Source of the DNA: an uncultured delta proteobacterium
Lineage (GTDB): Bacteria; UBA10199; GCA-002796325; 1-14-0-20-49-13
DNA length: 12,364 nucleotides
Direction of reading: 5' to 3'
Assembly: GCA_903868375.1 (NCBI GenBank)
Contig: CAIPVD010000050.1
Coordinates: 1-12,364 of the forward strand
Part shown: piece by piece, positions 1 to 6,668 of the stretch
How positions within the stretch are numbered: the first letter of the stretch is position 1
Layout of the letters: every line of letters starts with the position of its first letter
Notes under the pieces: model-generated
Databases searched by the model: none
Seen by the model: only the letters and a program-made list of their open reading frames with translations
What the model was told of the DNA's origin: nothing
Made by a program: the position numbers and the translations under genes

Positions 1-40
1 TTAGATAAAACCATGCGTCGCAACCGTTCGACAGTGAGTC

Positions 41-104
41 ACAAAATCTAGCTCGCTCACAAATGCCGTCCACCCACACCCATACCACCGCTTGGTTAAA
101 AGCA
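41..104 (-). repeat. Diverged ~65-bp repeat, left copy
   Basis: Read on the minus strand, this segment aligns with 12217-12281 read on the plus strand. The blocks shared are TGCTTTTAA, CGGTGGTA(T/C)GGGTGT and AGATTTTGT, in the same order and almost the same spacing. By hand I count about 47 identities over 64 aligned positions with one single-base gap. The two copies are therefore in inverted orientation, about 12 kb apart. The identity of the repeat family is unknown to me. Confidence 0.55.
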
Positions 105-163
105 GTGAAAACGTCCCTATATTTTTTCGAGTTGTAAAACTTTTGGGTGACGCCGAACGGGGC

Positions 164-244
164 GCCCCAATTTGCGCCAGCAGCCAAACACCCAAAGAAT
201 CGCCGTATGCAATGAAAATCTGTTGGCGATGCCGAAATTGGGGC
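164..244. repeat. Spaced 10-bp inverted repeat
   Basis: GCCCCAATTT at 164-173 is perfectly complementary to AAATTGGGGC at 235-244, with 61 bases between. The left arm overlaps the palindrome GGGGCGCCCC (159-168). A shorter pair, CGCC (201-204) and GGCG (225-228), lies inside the loop. The arrangement would allow a branched hairpin in RNA from either strand, or reflect a mobile repeat. No poly-T run follows either arm, so it does not look like an intrinsic terminator. Confidence 0.4.
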
Positions 245-407
245 TGTTCAGCGGCAGGACCCGAAAGTTTCACGAACAAAAAAATACTAGGGTCGTGGAA
301 TGGACATTATGTCAAAGAACCATTTGTAAATCGGTGTTCATCTGTCGGGCGGATAAATAGTGCATAATGGCCAGTATTTACAAGCATAGATGTCTAATAT
401 TTTAAAG

Positions 408-436
408 TTGACAAAATTGGCTTATTTGATTATCCG
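408..436 (+). promoter_or_regulatory. Putative sigma-70-type promoter for the 471 gene
   Basis: A perfect -35 hexamer TTGACA lies at 408-413. With a 17-base spacer the -10 position reads TATCCG (431-436), a weak match. The site is downstream of the in-frame ATG at 390 and upstream of the SD-supported ATG at 471, which supports the later start. A similar TTGAC...ATTATC arrangement precedes the gene at 5369. Confidence 0.4.
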
Positions 437-470
437 ACACCTCAAGCAACAATTAAAAAAAGGAGTCGTT

Positions 471-1853
471 ATGGCCACATTAAGCAATGATGCAGCATCC
501 AAATCAGTACCAATCACATTGGCAGAAAGAAAATTAGCGGAAGACGTGGTAAAGCTATTCGCGAAAACCTCGGAGCCTCTATGTGCTAACAGCGATTTCA
601 GTTCGCTCGAGTTTGGAAACGGTTCGCCTACTACTTTGTGCAAGGCGATGGACTACTTTCAGTTCGATACCGGTTTAGGCAACGAAAAAGGCCGAGCTGG
701 ACTTGTAGCGAACGGTTATTCGGCTAAGTTTGTGAGTGAGCTTACCAGTCGAACCGCATCTTGGCTGGCCGAAGATTACGTGAACCGGTGCTATCCTAAG
801 CATGCTCCGTGCGGCGAATTGATGGTGGCATCGGGAGATCAGGCTGCATTAAAAAAGTCCGCCAAGGCACTTTTAGATGTGAAATTTGAGAATAATGACT
901 TGCAGATTAATGATCTGGTAAAAGTCTTATCTGCGATCACCGATGGTTCATTTGTTGCTGACGCCCTAAAAAGTGTTTGGGCAAGGCTTGTTGAAGGTCT
1001 TAAAGGTACTGACCGTAGAGATATTTGGATGGTGAGCGATGTGCTAACTAAAACTCCTGTCCCCGAAGCCCTCGTTTCGTGGCTTATTGATCAGACCAAA
1101 AATCCTAACATCGAACTTGCAGGGCTTGCTTTAACGATGCTTGTTCATAATTTTTCAAAATCTGAATTTCTTGTCGTGCAGAATAAAACGATCATTTCTA
1201 CTATGGTAGAATGGATCAACTCGCCAGCCGGAGAATTTCGAAATTTTGCTTACGGCCTGGCACAAGAAAATATCGATGTGGTGCCATATCTTGTAGCTGC
1301 GGCAAAAGACGGCAGAATATATAATGTGAACTCTCTGGTTAGTTTTGCTCTTAACCCAGTGTTCCCGAAAATTACCAATCCGCACGTGAAAATAGAAATC
1401 TTGGATCTGGCCATACAATGCCTGCATGATTATTTCGGCCCGAACGGCGCACCATCGATGGACAATATCATGGTCGGTTTTAAGGATGATGAGAAAGCAT
1501 TAAAGGATATGTATCGGGCGATTCTTACAGCCTCTAGCGTCGCCAAAGCAGATGATGTGCATAGAGCATTTTCAACTTTCGCCCAAATAGGAAAGCTCAC
1601 CAAGGACGAAGCGTTCGCAAAGGAGATAATAAGAACCATTACCGCAAAGACGGGATTCACGATGGGTGGTTCTGATTTTGGCATCGCAGCATCCGCGTTA
1701 GTACAAATTTCAGGATCTGTTCATGAGCTGGTTAATATGGCAAGGAGCGAACCTGCATTAAAGGATAGTGCGAAGAAAATATTGATGACGATGTCCTCGA
1801 GATATAATGACGGGACCGTAAGTAAAATCTTATTGAACGAACTTTTACCGTGA
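471..1853 (+). CDS. Unrecognised alpha-helical protein (HEAT/armadillo-like?)
   Basis: I do not recognise this 460-residue protein. I chose the ATG at 471 because AAAAAAAGGAG stands 5 bases before it; an in-frame ATG at 390 has no SD and lies upstream of the only promoter-like sequence. There is no signal peptide or membrane segment, so a cytoplasmic location is likely. From about residue 120 to the end, short amphipathic helices alternate with turns in units of roughly 35-45 residues, for example around 145-180, 185-230 and 240-290. That pattern resembles HEAT/armadillo-type solenoids that bind proteins, but this is an inference from pattern, not a family match. The N-terminal ~115 residues contain Cys38, Cys57, Cys107 and Cys114. 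The gene looks more AT-rich than the catabolic genes to the right. It ends inside the 3' end of the convergent moaCB gene. Confidence 0.75.
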   Translation: MATLSNDAASKSVPITLAERKLAEDVVKLFAKTSEPLCANSDFSSLEFGNGSPTTLCKAMDYFQFDTGLGNEKGRAGLVANGYSAKFVSELTSRTASWLAEDYVNRCYPKHAPCGELMVASGDQAALKKSAKALLDVKFENNDLQINDLVKVLSAITDGSFVADALKSVWARLVEGLKGTDRRDIWMVSDVLTKTPVPEALVSWLIDQTKNPNIELAGLALTMLVHNFSKSEFLVVQNKTIISTMVEWINSPAGEFRNFAYGLAQENIDVVPYLVAAAKDGRIYNVNSLVSFALNPVFPKITNPHVKIEILDLAIQCLHDYFGPNGAPSMDNIMVGFKDDEKALKDMYRAILTASSVAKADDVHRAFSTFAQIGKLTKDEAFAKEIIRTITAKTGFTMGGSDFGIAASALVQISGSVHELVNMARSEPALKDSAKKILMTMSSRYNDGTVSKILLNELLP

Positions 1854-2822
1854 CCTGCGATGCCCTTTGCCCGCGATCATTTCAAATGCGTGAGCAACTA
1901 TCGGCGCCAAAATTTCCAAATATTCGGCAACAGCTTTAGGCGAGCCGGGAAGATTTATAATTAACGTCTTGCCGGAAGCGCCCGCAATTCCGCCGGAAAG
2001 CGCGGCATAAGGCGTCCGCTCTATTCCATGCATTCGAAGAGCCTCCGCAATGCCTGGCAGTTCGCGGTCTATTACGTTCCGAGTTGCTTCAACCGTTTTA
2101 TCGCGCGGGCCTATACCTGTGCCGCCGGAGGTGATCACGAGATTGATGCCTTGGTCGCACCATTTGCGAAGGGCTTCTTCAATGGCTAAGGCATCGTTAG
2201 GAACCACCTTAGGTGCTAAAGTTCCTATGTTCCAGCTTTTTAGCGTTGCGTAGATAAATGGGCCGGTTTTGTCTTTGTACTTTTTATTTAGTACCCCGTC
2301 GGATGGAATTAATATCGCCGCGCGTTTGTGCCCCGAAATTTTATGAACGAAATCCGACTTGCCGCCATGTTTTTCCAAAAGCCGAATTTCCGAAATGACG
2401 ATATTCTTCTCGATAGGCTTCAACATGTCGTAAACCGTTAGCGCCGCCACGCTTGCCGAAGTCAACGCCTCCATTTCAACGCCGGTCTTTGCAACCGCCG
2501 TGATGGACGAAGTGATCGTTATATCTCTCCCTTTGCAAGTTATCTCGATGCCCACGTGGTCTATGGGAATTGGGTGGCAGTAGGGAATGATGTCCGGCGT
2601 TCTCTTTGCCGCCATAATGCCTGCAACGCGCGCCACATCTATAACGTTTCCCTTGGGTGTTTTTCCGGCCGCGCATGCCTTAACTGTTTTCGGTGTCGTT
2701 CTTACGATGGCACTCGCCTTGGCTGTGCGAAGCGTCCCATATTTATTCGCGATATTCTTCATGGCGACAAGCTCTATTCCATTATTATCCATCAACGCAA
2801 GTTTTATCCCATTTTTTTGCAA
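1845..2822 (-). CDS. moaCB: Bifunctional molybdopterin biosynthesis protein MoaC/MoaB
   Basis: This 325-residue fusion would serve two steps of molybdenum-cofactor synthesis in the cytosol. Residues ~8-158 are MoaC (cyclic pyranopterin monophosphate synthase). By my alignment to the E. coli enzyme the functional residues are kept: Arg32, Lys57 (PKGNV), His83 (YCHP), Glu116 and Glu118 (GVEMEAL), Asp132 and Lys135 (YDMLK) and Lys155 (GGKSD). Residues ~168-320 are a MoaB/MogA domain (pterin adenylation) with SDGV (174-177), Asp184 (KYKDK), TSGGTGIGPRD (231-241) and NLPGSPKA (290-297). The start is uncertain. TTG at 2822 is the first available codon after an upstream stop and keeps the whole first MoaC strand. 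ATG codons at 2792 and 2762 would cut into the domain, and no candidate has a strong SD. The gene is divergent from rocA across 53 bp and overlaps the convergent 471 gene by 9 bp. Such fusions are known in several bacterial groups. Confidence 0.93.
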   Translation of the reverse strand: MQKNGIKLALMDNNGIELVAMKNIANKYGTLRTAKASAIVRTTPKTVKACAAGKTPKGNVIDVARVAGIMAAKRTPDIIPYCHPIPIDHVGIEITCKGRDITITSSITAVAKTGVEMEALTSASVAALTVYDMLKPIEKNIVISEIRLLEKHGGKSDFVHKISGHKRAAILIPSDGVLNKKYKDKTGPFIYATLKSWNIGTLAPKVVPNDALAIEEALRKWCDQGINLVITSGGTGIGPRDKTVEATRNVIDRELPGIAEALRMHGIERTPYAALSGGIAGASGKTLIINLPGSPKAVAEYLEILAPIVAHAFEMIAGKGHRRSR

Positions 2823-2825
2823 GGG

Positions 2826-2855
2826 TTGACAGAAAAGTTTAGTAGTGTAGAGAAT
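2826..2855 (+). promoter_or_regulatory. Putative promoter of the P5CDH-ProDH operon
   Basis: TTGACA at 2826-2831 is a perfect -35 hexamer. After 18 bases, GAGAAT (2850-2855) matches four of six -10 positions. A start near 2862 would give a very short leader ending in AAGGAG (2865-2870), 5 bases before the ATG at 2876. The 53-bp spacer must also hold the moaCB start signals, for which I see no clear match on the minus strand. Confidence 0.45.
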
Positions 2856-2875
2856 CTAGAAAAAAAGGAGCCCTT

Positions 2876-4447
2876 ATGGTAACCGAATTCAGGAACGAAT
2901 CGCTTGCAAATTTCAATAATCAAGACGTAGCTAAAAAAATGAAGGATGCGCTGGCATTCGTTGCGTTGCATCTAGGCCTTGAATATCCGCTCGTGATCGG
3001 CGGTGAGAAAGTTACCTCGAAGGATAAGATCAAGTCCATAAATCCGGGAAAACCTTCCGAAATAGTAGGCATCGCGCAATCCGCGACGATAGATCAGGCG
3101 AACGCGGCGATAGAATCTGCAGTTAAAACATTTGAAACCTGGAGATATGTACCCGCCAAAGAGCGCGCCGATTATCTTTTTAAGGCGGCAGAGGTCATGA
3201 AGAAACGCAAGTTCGAACTATCCGCATGGATGGTGCACGAGGTCGGCAAGAGCTGGGCGGAGGCCGATGGCGACGTCTGCGAAGCGATAGATTTTTGCGA
3301 GTTCTATGCAAGAGAAGCGATGCGCTACGGCGAAATTCAGCCGTGCCTTAATCTGCCAGGTGAAAGCGATACGCTTCGTTACATTCCGCTCGGCGTCGGC
3401 GTTGTCGTTCCGCCGTGGAACTTTCCGTTCGCGATCTTGGCCGGCATGACGACCGCCGCGTGGGTCACGGGAAATACGGTCGTTCTGAAACCTTCGAGCG
3501 ACAGCACGGTCATCGCCGCAAAGTTCATGGAGATAATGGAAGAGATAAAGCTGCCGAAGGGCGTTGTAAACTTTGTGACCGGCAGCGGCGGCGCGATAGG
3601 CGATACGCTCGTTGCTCATCCAAAGACGCGCTTCATTTCGTTCACCGGATCGAAAGCGGTTGGTTTGCATATTAACGAACTGGCGGCGAAGCATCAAAAG
3701 GGACAAAGGTGGATCAAACGCGTTTCAGCTGAAATGGGCGGAAAAGATGCGATAGTCGTCGATAGCGAAGCTGACCTTGAAGCGGCAGCGTCAGGTGTTG
3801 TGGCATCTGCGTTCGGGTTCCAAGGGCAGAAATGCTCCGCATGTTCACGCGCTATTATCGTCGCCGATGTCTATGACACGATGGTCGAGAAGATAGTCGA
3901 GAAGGCGAAGAACATAAAAGTAGGACCTACGGTCGATCCTCAATATAATATGGGCGCCGTTATCAACAAGAAGGCGTTCGATTCGATAACGGAGTATATT
4001 AATGTAGGGAAGAAAGAAGGGCGCTTGGTACTTGGCGGCGATAAGGCGCATGAAGACGGTTACTTCATCAATCCAACCATCATCGCAGACGTTAAGCCAG
4101 GCTCAAGGCTTGAACAGGAAGAAGTTTTCGGTCCGCTTCTTGCCATCATTAAGGCAAAAGATTACGATCATGCACTTCAAATAGCGAACGATACCGAATA
4201 TGGCCTAACCGGTGCGGTCTATTCAAAGAACAAGGCGAAGACGGACAAGGCGATAAAAGAATTTTTCACCGGCAATTTGTATGTCAACCGCAAGTGCACG
4301 GGCGCAATGGTCGCCTGCCATCCGTTCGGCGGTTATAATTTAAGCGGAACATGCTCGAAGGCCGGCGGCAAGGATTATCTGCTCCTCTTCCTGCAATCGA
4401 AGGCGGTCGGCGAATTGGTGGGCCAGTCAAGTGGAGGCCGCCCATGA
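2876..4447 (+). CDS. rocA: L-glutamate gamma-semialdehyde (P5C) dehydrogenase
   Basis: This NAD(P)+-dependent aldehyde dehydrogenase oxidises glutamate semialdehyde (open form of pyrroline-5-carboxylate) to glutamate, the last step of proline and ornithine breakdown. The 523 residues cover the whole ALDH fold. Visible landmarks are the oxyanion-hole Asn182 (PWNFP), Lys205 (VLKPS), the glycine loop FTGSK (256-260), general base Glu286 (AEMGGK), catalytic Cys320 (GQKCSA), and Glu416/Phe418 of the cofactor site (EEVFGP). The C-terminal run NRKCTGAMVACHPFGGYN (471-488) followed by SGTCSKAGGKDYLLLF (490-505) is the signature of the RocA/PutA-type P5CDH subgroup, not of general ALDHs. Length is typical for a monofunctional RocA. 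The last eight residues (GQSSGGRP) coincide with the SD of the next gene. It is the first gene of the operon and is joined to proline dehydrogenase by ATGA. Confidence 0.95.
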   Translation: MVTEFRNESLANFNNQDVAKKMKDALAFVALHLGLEYPLVIGGEKVTSKDKIKSINPGKPSEIVGIAQSATIDQANAAIESAVKTFETWRYVPAKERADYLFKAAEVMKKRKFELSAWMVHEVGKSWAEADGDVCEAIDFCEFYAREAMRYGEIQPCLNLPGESDTLRYIPLGVGVVVPPWNFPFAILAGMTTAAWVTGNTVVLKPSSDSTVIAAKFMEIMEEIKLPKGVVNFVTGSGGAIGDTLVAHPKTRFISFTGSKAVGLHINELAAKHQKGQRWIKRVSAEMGGKDAIVVDSEADLEAAASGVVASAFGFQGQKCSACSRAIIVADVYDTMVEKIVEKAKNIKVGPTVDPQYNMGAVINKKAFDSITEYINVGKKEGRLVLGGDKAHEDGYFINPTIIADVKPGSRLEQEEVFGPLLAIIKAKDYDHALQIANDTEYGLTGAVYSKNKAKTDKAIKEFFTGNLYVNRKCTGAMVACHPFGGYNLSGTCSKAGGKDYLLLFLQSKAVGELVGQSSGGRP

Positions 4448-5292
4448 ACCTCCTATTTCTCTTTGCGAGAAGATTTATCGCAGGGCAGACATTAGATGAG
4501 GCTTTACCTGTAGTAGAACAATTAAAGGAAAAAGGTTTTGGAACCACGCTCGATATCCTGGGCGAAAGTGTAACGAACGTTAGTGAGGCAAAAGCGGTTG
4601 CGGAAGAATATTGCCGCGTTTTGCGCACATTGAAAGAGCGCGGGCTAGAGGCGAACATGAGCCTTAAGCTTACGCAGCTTGGCCTGGACATCTCCGACAA
4701 TCTCTGCTTCGATAACGTTGCGAAGATACTGATTCAGGCGGCGAAGTTAGGCGGTTTCATTCGCGTCGATATGGAAGGCTCGCCTTACACGCAGCGAACA
4801 CTCGATATGGTAAAACGCTGGCACAGCATCTATCCAAACGTCGGCACCGTCGTTCAGGCGATGCTGAAAAGAACTCCGCAAGATGTCGAAGACCTGCTGG
4901 AAGAAAAGATAGGCATTCGTTTATGTAAAGGCGCTTACAAAGAACCGGAGGCTGTAGCGTTCCCAGACAAGCGCGACGTCGATAGCCAATACGCGCAGCT
5001 CATGGAACGCCTAATCGCAAGCGGAATATATCACGGCATAGCAACTCACGATGAAAAGATAATAGACGCTGTGAAAAAATACGCCGCGCAATATAATATT
5101 TCTCGCGACAAGTTCGAGTTCCAGATGTTACTCGGGATCAGACGCGACCTGCAGGAACAGCTCGTGAAAGATGGCTGGCGCGTTCGTCTTTATGTTCCTT
5201 ACGGCAATTCATGGCTTCCTTACACCATCCGCCGCATGCGCGAACGCAAAGAGAACTTTTGGTTCGTGGTGAAGAATTTCTTTAGAAGATAA
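4444..5292 (+). CDS. Monofunctional proline dehydrogenase (ProDH)
   Basis: This FAD-dependent TIM-barrel enzyme oxidises proline to pyrroline-5-carboxylate and passes electrons to the quinone pool. The substrate feeds the P5C dehydrogenase encoded just upstream. ATG at 4444 overlaps the preceding stop (ATGA) and has GGAGG (4433-4437) 6 bases before it, so translation is probably coupled; in-frame codons further upstream would run deep into rocA. At 282 residues it resembles the small Thermus-type ProDH but lacks roughly 30 N-terminal residues present there. Key motifs are Lys75 (SLKLTQLG), Asp109 (RVDMEGS), RLCKGAY (159-165), ATHD (200-203), EFQMLLG (225-231), YVPYG (250-254) and the substrate-carboxylate arginine pair Arg263-Arg264 (TIRRMRER). 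All are in family order, so the enzyme should be active. There is no PutA-type DNA-binding domain. Confidence 0.94.
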   Translation: MNLLFLFARRFIAGQTLDEALPVVEQLKEKGFGTTLDILGESVTNVSEAKAVAEEYCRVLRTLKERGLEANMSLKLTQLGLDISDNLCFDNVAKILIQAAKLGGFIRVDMEGSPYTQRTLDMVKRWHSIYPNVGTVVQAMLKRTPQDVEDLLEEKIGIRLCKGAYKEPEAVAFPDKRDVDSQYAQLMERLIASGIYHGIATHDEKIIDAVKKYAAQYNISRDKFEFQMLLGIRRDLQEQLVKDGWRVRLYVPYGNSWLPYTIRRMRERKENFWFVVKNFFRR

Positions 5293-5309
5293 TATCCCAT
5301 CAAATTTAC

Positions 5310-5338
5310 TTGACGAAAAGTTGTTTTTCAGATTATCT
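5310..5338 (+). promoter_or_regulatory. Putative promoter for the 5369 gene
   Basis: TTGACG (5310-5315) is a good -35 match. The -10 region at the proper distance reads ATTATC/TTATCT (5332-5338), which is weak. The layout resembles the site at 408-436. It lies in the 76-bp spacer after proline dehydrogenase. The next gene may thus have its own start of transcription in addition to read-through, since I see no terminator hairpin in the spacer. Confidence 0.35.
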
Positions 5339-5368
5339 CGTCGCATAAGCATAACAAAGAGGTCTCTT

Positions 5369-6589
5369 ATGGATAAAAGTATATGGAAGAATTTTTTTAC
5401 GCCGGCGCCGGCGCCGGAAAACGTCGTTTATAATGTTATAAAAGATTATTGGGCCGCGGGAAAATGGGCGGAAAATATTTCCGTGCTGGATGGACCTGAT
5501 CGAAGCGATGTGTCTTACGATATGAGAAGGTCTCTAGGTGATGACCTTTCGCCTTCTACGGATCCATGGATAGATATCTTCCAGTCTCCAACTGCAAGCG
5601 ATGAAAGAGTTAGAACGTATCTGGCCGCTCCCGGAGAACTGCCGTGCGCGAAAGATTTTTACACGCAGGACATGAGCTCTTTTCACAAGGAGTGTGCGAA
5701 TTGCTATCCAAGTGCGAATAGTTCGCATTTGTGCGGTGGCTATAGCGATATTTATACCGGCAACGAGGCCGAACACGTTACCGACCAATTTCAGACCATC
5801 GTTACGAGCCTTGCCCGTTTCTACGCCGACGCCCTGGGCGATGTTATAAAGTCGAGGGGCTATGATGTCGAGGTTAAGACAAGATATTTCCTGGACGATC
5901 ATGGTGAATTGAACGGGAAAAAGACGATCGTTTACAATAACTATTATGCAGAAGGGCGGAATTCAAAGTACAAGCAATGGCGGCTAGCCCAGACGTGTAG
6001 CGCTTCGGAGCCCGCGTTAATGGTACTGAAGAACGGGGCTGCGCCTAAACCGAATGAATATGTTCTTGCCAAGGAGTGTTTTGAGAATAAGGCGCATTGT
6101 GATGATGGTGGTTGTGGCGGTGTCGTGGTGGATTTTACGCGGCCGAAATACGATGCAACTCTTGTCGGGACGCCGGAGCCGCTAAGGCTGGCCGACATAA
6201 AGGAAATGAGCGTTACAGGCGATGCACAGAGCGGACTTGCCGAGGCCGTTAGCGTTACCTGGCTTGGAGCTTCGGGAAATTTTGAGGTGCCGAATTCGGA
6301 GGATTACTCTAACGGAAATTATCGCCGGTCGCCTTATCTCGCCGGCATACTTAATTATTTCGACCCGTTGTTATATCAACACGGCGCCAGCAACTATCAA
6401 TATACAGTCGCTATAGAAGGTGTGGAAGTAAAGGTTCGCAAAGGCGATAAGGTTCCAAAGAACGGCGCACTTTTTACGTATCAAAGGCCTTCGGGCGAAG
6501 TTGTGACCATTAGGAGCGAAGTCTCCGGCAAGATAACCGAACTTGGCGATGGCGGCAATATCAAGTGGCTAATGGTTAATGTTGATTAG
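5369..6589 (+). CDS. Unrecognised Cys-containing protein with biotinyl/lipoyl-like C-terminus
   Basis: I do not recognise this 406-residue protein. ATG at 5369 is chosen because AGAGG (5358-5362) stands 6 bases upstream; an in-frame TTG at 5321 has no SD. There is no signal peptide or membrane helix. Residues 88-130 contain Cys93, Cys109, Cys112 (CANC) and Cys122. A second cluster, Cys210, Cys237, Cys244 and Cys249 (ECFENKAHCDDGGCGG), lies in 200-250. Together these could bind a metal or form disulfides. Residues ~345-406 read like the beta-hammerhead of biotinyl/lipoyl carrier domains (VEVKVRKGDKVPKNGALF, then a SEVSGKITEL strand), but I see no clear MKM/DKA-type lysine for cofactor attachment, so it may be a structural relative. 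It begins with an APAPAP stretch encoded by GCCGGC repeats. It sits between proline dehydrogenase and ornithine aminotransferase on the same strand, so a part in amino-acid breakdown is plausible but only by context. Confidence 0.8.
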   Translation: MDKSIWKNFFTPAPAPENVVYNVIKDYWAAGKWAENISVLDGPDRSDVSYDMRRSLGDDLSPSTDPWIDIFQSPTASDERVRTYLAAPGELPCAKDFYTQDMSSFHKECANCYPSANSSHLCGGYSDIYTGNEAEHVTDQFQTIVTSLARFYADALGDVIKSRGYDVEVKTRYFLDDHGELNGKKTIVYNNYYAEGRNSKYKQWRLAQTCSASEPALMVLKNGAAPKPNEYVLAKECFENKAHCDDGGCGGVVVDFTRPKYDATLVGTPEPLRLADIKEMSVTGDAQSGLAEAVSVTWLGASGNFEVPNSEDYSNGNYRRSPYLAGILNYFDPLLYQHGASNYQYTVAIEGVEVKVRKGDKVPKNGALFTYQRPSGEVVTIRSEVSGKITELGDGGNIKWLMVNVD

Positions 6590-6613
6590 AATTCCTTGTA
6601 AAAATTAAATCAC

Positions 6614-6642
6614 TTGAAGTAAATACCCAAAAAATGCATAAA
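6614..6642 (+). promoter_or_regulatory. Putative promoter for ornithine aminotransferase
   Basis: TTGAAG (6614-6619), a 17-base spacer and CATAAA (6637-6642) give four of six matches at each hexamer. It lies in the 79-bp spacer before the aminotransferase gene and just ahead of a strong SD, AAAAGGAGA (6651-6659). Confidence 0.35.
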
Positions 6643-6668
6643 GGTCGCCCAAAAGGAGACATACTTAT

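Larger units (their letters stand above)
1..389. other. Non-coding left flank with palindromes and a repeat copy
   Basis: I see no convincing gene here. Short open frames exist on both strands, including a 92-codon frame on the minus strand covering 1-279. None has a good ribosome site or a recognisable protein family, and the compositions look like non-coding DNA. What the stretch does hold is a diverged repeat copy at 41-104, a 10-bp palindrome GGGGCGCCCC at 159-168, and a perfect 10-bp inverted repeat (164-173 with 235-244). The first promoter-like sequence for the downstream gene lies beyond it, at 408-436. It could be an intergenic repeat element, a decayed gene or a structured RNA; sequence alone does not decide. 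Confidence 0.6.

Noticed and set aside
1..279. 92-codon open frame on the minus strand
   Set aside because: No ribosome site, no family resemblance, and it spans a palindrome and a repeat copy whose counterpart at 12217-12281 has a stop codon in the equivalent frame.
390..470. N-terminal extension of the 471 gene from ATG 390
   Set aside because: No SD at 390, a -35-like TTGACA lies after it, and an excellent SD precedes ATG 471.
3218..3706. 162-codon minus-strand open frame opposite rocA
   Set aside because: It lies wholly antisense to a well-conserved gene and has an Arg-rich composition typical of shadow frames.
4351..4443. Longer start for proline dehydrogenase inside rocA
   Set aside because: It would overlap conserved rocA sequence by nearly 100 bases, whereas the ATGA overlap at 4444 has a GGAGG site and fits the family alignment.
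5401..5417. GCCGGC tandem repeat as a microsatellite
   Set aside because: It is under three units and simply encodes the Ala-Pro stretch of the 5369 gene.
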